Of a DNA stretch of 5,339 nt, positions 1 to 5,339 are shown one piece after another; position 1 is the first letter of the stretch, and each line of letters begins with the position of its first letter. Origin of the DNA: Flavobacterium psychrophilum (GTDB lineage: Bacteria; Bacteroidota; Bacteroidia; Flavobacteriales; Flavobacteriaceae); the NCBI GenBank assembly GCA_945869365.1, contig CAMBOW010000103.1:1-5339 (forward strand), written 5' to 3'. The position numbers were made by a program, and so were the translations under genes. The notes beneath the pieces were generated by a model, which searched no databases, was not told the DNA's origin, and was given only the letters and a program-made list of their open reading frames with translations.

Positions 1-868
1 GAAAGGAATTGGTGAGCACCAACTCGGCACCGTGCACAAGCGATAAAAACTCATCGGGTCCATGCATATAGAAATTTTTATCGGCGTAGCGGATGTTGTT
101 ATTCACTGTATAAATCTGAAGCCCTCGCGCTTTGGCTTGTTGCAAAGCAAACGCACGTAAAGTAGCATTGGTATCAAAATCATACACAAAAATGTATCGG
201 GCAGTAAATGGCTTCACGAAGCTTTCCCAATAGGCCGTTTCGACCAAAAAAACAGGATCCAAAACCTGGCTTACTTTTTCAATTCCCAACGATTTAACCA
301 GTTGTACTCCCGATGCTTCTCGCACCGAAACCCAATCCAATCGACTGATCTTTTCGCTTACAAAGTCTTGAAGTGTTGGGTCAATGGCATCAATAGCAAA
401 ACTCGCCGCATAGGAAATTTTAAGTTTGTCATTTGGAACAAAATCCAAATAAAATACAGGATCCTTCCCATTCTGAAAATAGGAATTCCACACCTGGTCG
501 CTGCCGCAAATGTAGGCATCTGCTTGTGGTAAGTTTTGTTTAAGTTGTTCGTTGGTTGTATACGTTCCCGCAGCCACACGCAAGGTCTTGGCTTCAAAGG
601 CATCAAAACGCCATTTGCGTTGGCGATTCCAAAGATTAGACGGAAACTTGAGTACCCAATACACTACTTTTAAAAAGAAATTTTTAGCAAAAAACGCATT
701 GCTCACTTTGGTCCATTTGAAATGCTGGTTCAAATAATCGGGGGTATAATTGATGGTTTCGGCCTCAAAACCCATTGCCTCCAACTGCTTGAGCAACGCC
801 AATTGCTGCAAGGTCGCGCCGTGGTTGTAGACGTTGTGGCAGGTGAGGGTGAGAATTTTGCGCAGCAT
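1..868 (-). CDS. Polysaccharide pyruvyl transferase family protein, partial (C-terminus beyond window)
   Basis: Translating the minus strand from the ATG at 868-866 gives an open frame of 289 codons running off the window at base 1. Family hallmarks are visible: an N-terminal NHGATLQQLAL segment (residues 15-25) after a beta strand, GSDQVWN at 122-128, SVRE at 181-184, LDPVF at 203-207, and TNSF as the last four residues. In this family (PF04230; CsaB/WcaK relatives) the last motif normally continues into HG, and the next base, C, fits His. Members transfer pyruvate from phosphoenolpyruvate to a sugar to form a ketal, in the cytoplasm. Full proteins are usually about 350-400 residues, so roughly the last quarter is missing. 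There is no signal peptide. The start lies one base after the stop of the upstream SGNH gene, so it is probably co-translated with it. The acceptor sugar cannot be read from the sequence, and some family members may have other roles. Confidence 0.92.
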   Translation of the reverse strand, partial: MLRKILTLTCHNVYNHGATLQQLALLKQLEAMGFEAETINYTPDYLNQHFKWTKVSNAFFAKNFFLKVVYWVLKFPSNLWNRQRKWRFDAFEAKTLRVAAGTYTTNEQLKQNLPQADAYICGSDQVWNSYFQNGKDPVFYLDFVPNDKLKISYAASFAIDAIDPTLQDFVSEKISRLDWVSVREASGVQLVKSLGIEKVSQVLDPVFLVETAYWESFVKPFTARYIFVYDFDTNATLRAFALQQAKARGLQIYTVNNNIRYADKNFYMHGPDEFLSLVHGAELVLTNSF

Positions 869-872
869 ATTA
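866..872 (-). other. TAATATG stop-start junction joining the SGNH and pyruvyl transferase genes
   Basis: On the minus strand the SGNH gene stop TAA (872-870) is followed by one T and then the ATG (868-866) of the pyruvyl transferase gene. The one-base spacing and the lack of a ribosome binding site suggest re-initiation by ribosomes ending the upstream gene. This junction also supports the chosen start, since no alternative start near it gives a better family N-terminus. Confidence 0.65.
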
Positions 873-1802
873 GCGATTGGAATTTGCAGGTAAAAATAGC
901 GCTTGTTGACGAATAAATTGTGCTAGATCGGCCGTAAACAATTGTGCTCCCGATTGGCGCAAATGATGTTTGTCGTTGAAATAAACCGCATTTTTATAAC
1001 GTGAATCTGCCGAATTGTAGCGCATCAAATATGCGCGATGTGCAGCCAATTGTTGCATTCGGGCATAAAAAGCAGGTGAAGGCGCATAAAAATTGGGTGG
1101 AAAAACCAACACGACTTTGGTGTTTGCCTTTTCGCAAGCGTGTAAAAATTGGTTGAAATAATAGCGTTTGGAGGTAAATTCTTTTTGCGCATCATAAACC
1201 GGAATGGGCGAGTTAAATTTTTTCGTAAACTTAGGCATCTGCGTAGTTATGGGCATCGAACCACAGGCCAACGGAGTATCGAGTGGCGATGGTTTTCGGT
1301 GACGCAAATCAAAATTACTCTTATTGAGTTGATGCAAAATAAAGAGTTCCGAGAGGTATTTGTTTTTTTCACCCTTGCGAATGAGCTCCTCGCGCACGGC
1401 TAGATATTTGACCAACGGATACAAACGATCCAAGCGGTAGCGTACATTTTCGGAGGCCCCCACTTCGGTATTTTCATCCACTACCAACAACACCACTTTG
1501 GGTTTTTGGTAGTTCAAGACCTGTTGCAACACAAAATATTTAAATTCAATATCGCCACCGGGATAGGAAAGATTATATACTTTTTTTTGCAGCGAATCGC
1601 CCAATTGGGAAGCAATCACGTCTCGGGCTCCACGAGAAGAACCAAACACAAACACATCGGCTTTCAACTTTTTTTGGAGAACTTGTTCCAAGCGTTGGTC
1701 AACTTCGAGTCGCGGAACATAATTCCTGAGCACAATCAAGCAGCGATCGATTGCCAGAAACAGCAAGCCAAAACAAAGCAATTGTGTGAGAAATTTTTTC
1801 AT
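870..1802 (-). CDS. Membrane-anchored SGNH-hydrolase-like protein (DltD-like motif order), putative O-acyltransferase partner of the MBOAT protein
   Basis: This 310-residue protein has a hydrophobic N-terminal segment (about residues 5-25), probably an uncleaved anchor or signal, so the bulk should be periplasmic. FGSSR at 53-57 fits SGNH block I with nucleophile Ser55 or Ser56. NLSYPGG at 77-83 fits a block II-like turn. NDKHHL at 276-281 holds the C-terminal D-x-x-H pair (Asp277, His280), followed by a typical Gly-Ala segment. Serine first and DxxH last is the order in DltD, not in AlgJ/AlgX. No clear block III GxND is seen; VVDEN at 107-111 is the nearest candidate. The ATG overlaps the MBOAT stop by one base, which strongly suggests the two work together, the MBOAT passing an acyl group across the membrane and this protein finishing or assisting transfer to the polysaccharide. 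The fold is fairly sure; the reaction is inferred from context. It could instead be an esterase. Confidence 0.8.
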   Translation of the reverse strand: MKKFLTQLLCFGLLFLAIDRCLIVLRNYVPRLEVDQRLEQVLQKKLKADVFVFGSSRGARDVIASQLGDSLQKKVYNLSYPGGDIEFKYFVLQQVLNYQKPKVVLLVVDENTEVGASENVRYRLDRLYPLVKYLAVREELIRKGEKNKYLSELFILHQLNKSNFDLRHRKPSPLDTPLACGSMPITTQMPKFTKKFNSPIPVYDAQKEFTSKRYYFNQFLHACEKANTKVVLVFPPNFYAPSPAFYARMQQLAAHRAYLMRYNSADSRYKNAVYFNDKHHLRQSGAQLFTADLAQFIRQQALFLPANSNR

Positions 1803-1804
1803 TA
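1800..1804 (-). other. TAATG stop-start overlap joining the MBOAT and SGNH genes
   Basis: On the minus strand the MBOAT stop TAA (1804-1802) shares its last A with the ATG (1802-1800) of the SGNH-like gene. There is no Shine-Dalgarno sequence at the usual distance. Such overlaps are commonly used for translational coupling, so the two proteins are probably made in linked amounts. The overlap is seen directly; coupling is inferred. Confidence 0.75.
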
Positions 1805-3238
1805 AAACTGGAAATAAATGAAGGTTTGCTCCTCACCCGTAAACTGAAACAAACACCCAATTAACACTAAATAAATTGCCCAGCGCACCCATCTGGGCTT
1901 GGAAAAGGCCAGTTTCTCCAAGGCATAATTGGCTGTTCTTCCCTTCCACTCGATCAGTATAAACAAAATCAACACTACAAAAACCAGCGGTGGTTTCACT
2001 TCGGGAATGCTCAATACCGACTTGGAACAAATGGTGCCAATATATTCAACAGCGTGGGAAACCGATTTGGCCCTAAAAAAAACCCAAGCCAAAACAGTCA
2101 ATCCAAAGGTGAGCAAGACTTGCATTGTTTCTTTCAGGGTAGGAAAAACGCGCCCCTGTGCTACAATAGCCAAATGTGTTCGGTTGGTTTTAAAAATGAT
2201 GGAAGGTAAAATGTACAAGGCATTTAAGGCGCCCCAAATGATGAAAGTCCAATTGGCTCCGTGCCAAAATCCGCTGACGATAAAAATGATGAGTGTGTTT
2301 CGGATGCGCATCCAAGTTCCGCCTTGACTTCCGCCTAAGGGGATGTACAAATAATCTTTAAACCAGGACGAAAGCGAAATGTGCCAACGGCGCCAAAACT
2401 CGGCAATGTCGCGCGAGAAATAAGGGAATTTAAAATTTTGCAACAACTCAATGCCAAACAATCGGGCGGTGCCCAAAGCAATATCGGAATAGCCTGAAAA
2501 ATCGCCGTAAATCTGGAAGGCAAATAAGACCGCGCCTAATACAAGCGTACTACCGCTGTAGGAATCGCTGTGATCAAAAATCAAATTGGCATAGTGCGCG
2601 CAACTGTCGGCAATGATGATTTTTTTGCATAAGCCCCACAAAATTTGACGCAAACCGTCAACCGCTTGGGTGTAATTGAACTTTCGTTCTTTCTTGAGTT
2701 GCGGCAACAAATGCGTGGCGCGTTCGATAGGCCCAGCCACCAATAAGGGAAAGAAACTCACAAATACAGCATAATCTATGGGGTTTTTCTCGGGAACGAT
2801 ACGGTCTTTGTATACGTCTATCACATAAGAAAGTCCGTGAAACGTATAAAATGAAATGCCCACCGGCAAAATGACTTGCAAGGTCCAAGTGTCAATGTGA
2901 TACCCAAATGAAGCGATTCCCGAAGCAAACGAATCCACAAAAAAATTGTAGTATTTAAAAAATCCTAAAAACCCTAGATTGAGCCCGACGCTGGTCCAAA
3001 ACCAGAATTTCTTCAAACTGGTATTTTTGGCCTGGTAAATCTGCAAGCCCGAATAATAATCCAAAAAAGTAGAAAAGGCCAAAAGGCCTAAAAAACGCAC
3101 ATCCCAACAGCCGTAAAAAAAGTAACTCGCCACCAATAAAAAGCCGTTTTGCAGGCGGTAAGTTTTGTTGCACACAAACCAATATAGCAAGAAAACTAGA
3201 GGAAGAAATAGCGCAAAAGACAGTGAATTGAATAGCAT
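1802..3238 (-). CDS. MBOAT family membrane-bound O-acyltransferase (AlgI/DltB-like)
   Basis: This 478-residue, multi-pass membrane protein has the normal length for the AlgI/DltB branch. It opens with the typical MLFNSLSFALFLPLVFLLYW. Later motifs in order are LPVGISFYTFHGLSYVIDVY (124-143), GPIERATHLLPQL (169-181), YGDFSGYSDIALGTARLFGI (244-263), FWRRWHISLSSWFKDYLYIP (281-300) and SGFWHGANW (322-330). His286 and His326 are the two conserved histidines; the one in FWHG matches the essential His of AlgI. The C-terminus is IYFQF. Family members move an acyl group, usually acetyl, across the inner membrane to an exported polymer, with a periplasmic partner. That partner is probably the SGNH gene joined by a TAATG overlap. 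The ATG at 3238 follows a 55-base gap and has no Shine-Dalgarno sequence. Placement after a flippase points to O-acetylation of this cluster's polysaccharide; acetyl as the acyl group is inferred. Confidence 0.95.
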   Translation of the reverse strand: MLFNSLSFALFLPLVFLLYWFVCNKTYRLQNGFLLVASYFFYGCWDVRFLGLLAFSTFLDYYSGLQIYQAKNTSLKKFWFWTSVGLNLGFLGFFKYYNFFVDSFASGIASFGYHIDTWTLQVILPVGISFYTFHGLSYVIDVYKDRIVPEKNPIDYAVFVSFFPLLVAGPIERATHLLPQLKKERKFNYTQAVDGLRQILWGLCKKIIIADSCAHYANLIFDHSDSYSGSTLVLGAVLFAFQIYGDFSGYSDIALGTARLFGIELLQNFKFPYFSRDIAEFWRRWHISLSSWFKDYLYIPLGGSQGGTWMRIRNTLIIFIVSGFWHGANWTFIIWGALNALYILPSIIFKTNRTHLAIVAQGRVFPTLKETMQVLLTFGLTVLAWVFFRAKSVSHAVEYIGTICSKSVLSIPEVKPPLVFVVLILFILIEWKGRTANYALEKLAFSKPRWVRWAIYLVLIGCLFQFTGEEQTFIYFQF

Positions 3239-3293
3239 AAATACTGCGTAAATATCAATTGATCAAAATATAGAAACGAATATAGTATTTATT
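3239..3293. other. 55-base gap between the flippase and MBOAT genes, with a 10-base palindrome
   Basis: This AT-rich gap is the largest non-coding stretch in the window. It holds the perfect palindrome ATCAATTGAT at 3254-3263. On the minus strand the sequence TATATTTT resembles the Bacteroidota -7 box TAnnTTTG except for its last base, but no TTG-type -33 element sits at a suitable distance upstream. No stem-loop with a T tract follows the flippase stop, so I see no terminator and expect read-through. The palindrome may be chance in AT-rich DNA. Confidence 0.4.
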
Positions 3294-4817
3294 TTAGTCG
3301 ACTGGCGGGATCGACTTTTTTTTCTTATAAAACGGGAGAAACTCCAACACGGTTTGTCTTTCAAATGCATTGAGTCCAAACTTATACATGATTGCTGCAA
3401 ATATCAACACAAACAAAACTATTTTGAGCACCAAATTGAACCAATTTGCTCCCGGCAAAAAGTTGAGCCAATAGCCCAAAAACAACAAGAACAAAAAGGC
3501 GGGTACGATACCTGTGCTCACTTCTTTAAAAAATCGACCCAACTCGAGCTTGAGTACGCGTTCAAAATAGACATTCATGACCACTTGACTGATGATCCAT
3601 CCCAAGGTGGATCCAAACAGCAAACCCAAACTGCCATAGGCGGGAACCAAATAGGCGCCAAAGCCAGTGCCCAACACCACAAAGAAAATGTAAGTGAGTG
3701 ACTTAAAATAAAACCGATTGGTGGCTTCGAGTATCGAATTGGCAAAGGTTTGCACCAAAGGCACCGTATACGAAACCATAATGGTAAACGCAATAATCCA
3801 GGAATCGCTGTAGGTTTTGCCTACCCACAAGAAAACAAATTGTTGTCCAAACAAGAAAAATCCACCCAAGATGAGCAACAAAATGAGCAGCGAAAAGCGA
3901 CCGATTTTAATCATCATCGAAGTGAGTTCGGCCGGCGATGCATCGTGCACGGTCATCTTGGTGGCACGCGGTAAAAACACACTCGAAATGGCCGCCGAAA
4001 AAGCGCCGTAATAGGTACCCAGCATGATGCCAACCCCGTAGATTGCGACTGCCGTAGTGCCCGAAAGCATGCCCAACACCACCTGACCAAATCGCCATTG
4101 AAACTGCCCCACGATAGCATAAACAAAAATCCAAACCGAATAGGAAAATATGGTTTTAACCAAGGGGAATTCAAATACGTGCAACTTAATTTTTACCCGC
4201 AATTTTCGAAACACATAATAAGCACTGATGACAATCACCAACAAATTAAGTATAGTGTCCAAAACCACTATCGATATTGCGTCTCCGCCTTTCCACAAGA
4301 GCGCAACCACCATCACCGAACGCAGCACATACTCGGAGATTTTAAGTGCACGAGGAAATACAAATTGTTCGTAGGCCGAGCAAATGGCAGCAAAAGCGCC
4401 ACCCGGCAATTCAAAGGCCAAATTAAAAATTAAGATGGCAAACATGAGCTTGGCTTTGCTCATTTCGGCTAGTGTCAATTTGGGAAATAAGGTGTCCAGA
4501 TTAAAATAAAGCGCAATCCCAGCAACCACAATTAGTGCAGAAATGGCGGCATAAATAAGCAAGGAAGTCGCTAGAAAATTTTCTTCACCGGTTTTGTCGT
4601 TTTGGGCGCGGTATTTGGCAACAAAACGGATGATGGTATTGTTGAGGCCAAAATCCAACACCCCAATGTAGGCAATTAAAGACCCAATTAAGGTATATAA
4701 TCCGTACTCGGAATCGCCCAGTTTGTGGATGATATAGGGCGTGAGCAACAGGCCAATTCCATTGGTCAAGAAAATGGACAAATAGGAAAGTAAAGCACCT
4801 TTTTTGAGTTGGCTCAT
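3294..4817 (-). CDS. wzx: Wzx-type polysaccharide flippase (oligosaccharide flippase / PST family)
   Basis: This 507-residue, strongly hydrophobic protein has the spread of membrane segments expected for the 12-14-helix MOP/PST fold. The N-terminus shows the family pattern: a first helix ending in LLLTPYIIHKLGDSEYGLYT (23-42), then GVLDFGLNNTIIRFVAKY (52-69). A second-half pattern follows at about 258-287 (AIYGVGIMLG then VFLPRATKM). WVGKTYSDSW (331-340) and a Gly-rich helix at about 393-409 also fit. Such proteins flip undecaprenyl-diphosphate-linked repeat units from the cytoplasmic to the periplasmic face. The cytosolic tail is basic (KKKK at 498-501) and ends in SIPPVD. The start is the ATG at 4817, 22 bases after the rfbB stop; LKKGALLSYLSIF right after it is a usual Wzx beginning. 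The exact substrate cannot be told, and the symbol is by family and not by orthology. A teichoic- or lipid-exporting relative is possible but fits the context less well. Confidence 0.93.
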   Translation of the reverse strand: MSQLKKGALLSYLSIFLTNGIGLLLTPYIIHKLGDSEYGLYTLIGSLIAYIGVLDFGLNNTIIRFVAKYRAQNDKTGEENFLATSLLIYAAISALIVVAGIALYFNLDTLFPKLTLAEMSKAKLMFAILIFNLAFELPGGAFAAICSAYEQFVFPRALKISEYVLRSVMVVALLWKGGDAISIVVLDTILNLLVIVISAYYVFRKLRVKIKLHVFEFPLVKTIFSYSVWIFVYAIVGQFQWRFGQVVLGMLSGTTAVAIYGVGIMLGTYYGAFSAAISSVFLPRATKMTVHDASPAELTSMMIKIGRFSLLILLLILGGFFLFGQQFVFLWVGKTYSDSWIIAFTIMVSYTVPLVQTFANSILEATNRFYFKSLTYIFFVVLGTGFGAYLVPAYGSLGLLFGSTLGWIISQVVMNVYFERVLKLELGRFFKEVSTGIVPAFLFLLFLGYWLNFLPGANWFNLVLKIVLFVLIFAAIMYKFGLNAFERQTVLEFLPFYKKKKSIPPVD

Positions 4818-4839
4818 ACCCGATTAGTTGGTTATATCG

Positions 4840-5339
4840 CTACGAATACTGGCTGGCATAATAGTTTTGGTAGGCGCCCGAGGTTACGTTTTTCAACCAG
4901 GCTTCGTTGGCCAAATACCAATCAATGGTGCGGGCCAAACCTTGTTCAAATGTCACCGAGGGTTTCCATCCTAATTCGGTATTTATTTTGGAGGCATCAA
5001 TGGCGTAACGCAAATCGTGTCCCGGACGGTCTTTTACATAAGTAATCAACTCGGCTGACTCGCCGGGCTGACGTACTAATTTATGGTCCATCAACGCGCA
5101 CAACAATTTGACCAAATCGATGTTTTGCCATTCGTTGAATCCGCCAATATTATAGGTGTCGTGATTTTTTCCTTCGTGAAACACCAAATCAATGGCAACC
5201 GCATGGTCTTCTACAAACAACCAATCGCGGGTATATTTGCCATCGCCATAAACCGGCAATGGTTTTTTCTCGATGATGTTATGGATGAACAATGGGATTA
5301 ATTTTTCTGGGAAATGATTGGGTCCGTAGTTGTTGGAAC
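4840..5339 (-). CDS. rfbB: dTDP-glucose 4,6-dehydratase, partial (N-terminal half beyond window)
   Basis: The frame is open to the window edge and ends at TAG (4842-4840). It gives 165 residues, about the C-terminal half of a family that is usually near 350. It begins inside the signature SNNYGPNHFPEKLIPLFI, and the two leftover bases at 5338-5339 (minus strand GT) fit the Cys that normally precedes it. Further signatures are VYGDGKYTRDWLFVEDH (visible residues 29-45), YNIGG (62-66), DRPGHDLRYAID (103-114) and LGWKPSVTFEQGL (122-134). RfbB/RmlB is a cytosolic, NAD-dependent short-chain dehydrogenase relative that turns dTDP-glucose into dTDP-4-keto-6-deoxyglucose, the precursor of dTDP-L-rhamnose and other deoxysugars. 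The Rossmann Gly motif and the catalytic YxxxK lie outside the window and cannot be checked. A TTG at 5292-5290 is an internal Leu codon and not a start. The stop is 22 bases before wzx, implying one transcript. Confidence 0.95.
   Translation of the reverse strand, partial: SNNYGPNHFPEKLIPLFIHNIIEKKPLPVYGDGKYTRDWLFVEDHAVAIDLVFHEGKNHDTYNIGGFNEWQNIDLVKLLCALMDHKLVRQPGESAELITYVKDRPGHDLRYAIDASKINTELGWKPSVTFEQGLARTIDWYLANEAWLKNVTSGAYQNYYASQYS

Noticed and set aside
302..606. Short open frames on both strands (302-532 plus, 358-606 minus)
   Set aside because: They fall inside the pyruvyl transferase gene, which is supported by GSDQVWN, SVRE and LDPVF in its own frame over the same stretch.
1829..1834. 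GAGGAG on the minus strand as a ribosome binding site for the SGNH gene
   Set aside because: It is 26 bases upstream of the ATG, too far for a Shine-Dalgarno role, and encodes part of the MBOAT C-terminus (GEEQ).
1929..2327. 132-codon open frame on the plus strand
   Set aside because: It lies wholly antisense to the MBOAT gene, whose conserved motifs run through the same bases. Its translation is low in complexity and resembles no family I know.
3075..3092. GGCC-AAAA-GGCC repeat that could form a small hairpin
   Set aside because: It lies inside the MBOAT N-terminal coding region, is only four bases per arm and is explained by codons for Gly-Leu-Leu-Ala-Phe.
3239..3293. Promoter for the MBOAT gene based on TATATTTT
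   Set aside because: The match to TAnnTTTG misses the final G and there is no TTG element about 20 bases upstream. In such AT-rich DNA this is weak evidence.
4098..4433. 111-codon open frame on the plus strand
   Set aside because: It is antisense to the flippase gene. The product is rich in His, Asn, Gln and Lys, typical of a reverse reading of a hydrophobic coding sequence.
5290..5292. TTG as a start giving a 150-residue protein
   Set aside because: The reading frame continues upstream through SNNYGPNHFPEKLIP, an internal dTDP-glucose 4,6-dehydratase signature, so the TTG is an internal Leu codon of a longer gene.

Overview
The window is the inside of a surface-polysaccharide (O-antigen, capsule or exopolysaccharide) gene cluster. 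All recognisable genes are on the minus strand and are packed almost without gaps. The host is most likely a member of the Bacteroidota. This is an inference from protein flavour (for example the GSDQVWN motif in the pyruvyl transferase and the IYFQF tail of the MBOAT protein), from the absence of Shine-Dalgarno sequences at all four visible gene starts, and from moderate-to-low GC by eye. I cannot name a genus.

Layout in the direction of transcription, from high to low coordinates: (1) 5339-4840, the C-terminal part of RfbB/RmlB, dTDP-glucose 4,6-dehydratase, cut by the window edge; (2) 4817-3294, a Wzx-type multi-pass polysaccharide flippase; (3) 3238-1802, an AlgI/DltB-type MBOAT membrane O-acyltransferase; (4) 1802-870, a membrane-anchored SGNH-hydrolase-like protein of DltD-like motif order, overlapping the MBOAT stop by one base (TAATG); (5) 868-1, the N-terminal 289 residues of a polysaccharide pyruvyl transferase family protein, starting one base after the previous stop and cut by the other window edge just before its expected SFHG histidine. 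This last gene runs open to the window edge, so a search limited to complete ORFs would miss it.

Together the genes fit one pathway. RfbB makes dTDP-4-keto-6-deoxyglucose, the precursor of dTDP-rhamnose and other deoxysugars. Wzx flips the lipid-linked repeat unit. The MBOAT/SGNH pair would add an acyl group (probably acetyl) on the outer face of the inner membrane. The pyruvyl transferase would add a pyruvate ketal in the cytoplasm. The last three genes form a tightly coupled decoration cassette. No glycosyltransferase, Wzy polymerase, RNA gene, mobile element or CRISPR array is visible. The only gaps are 1, 22 and 55 bases, and none holds a convincing promoter or terminator. I see no clearly undescribed system. 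The most interesting point is the linkage of the two-protein acyltransferase to a pyruvyl transferase.
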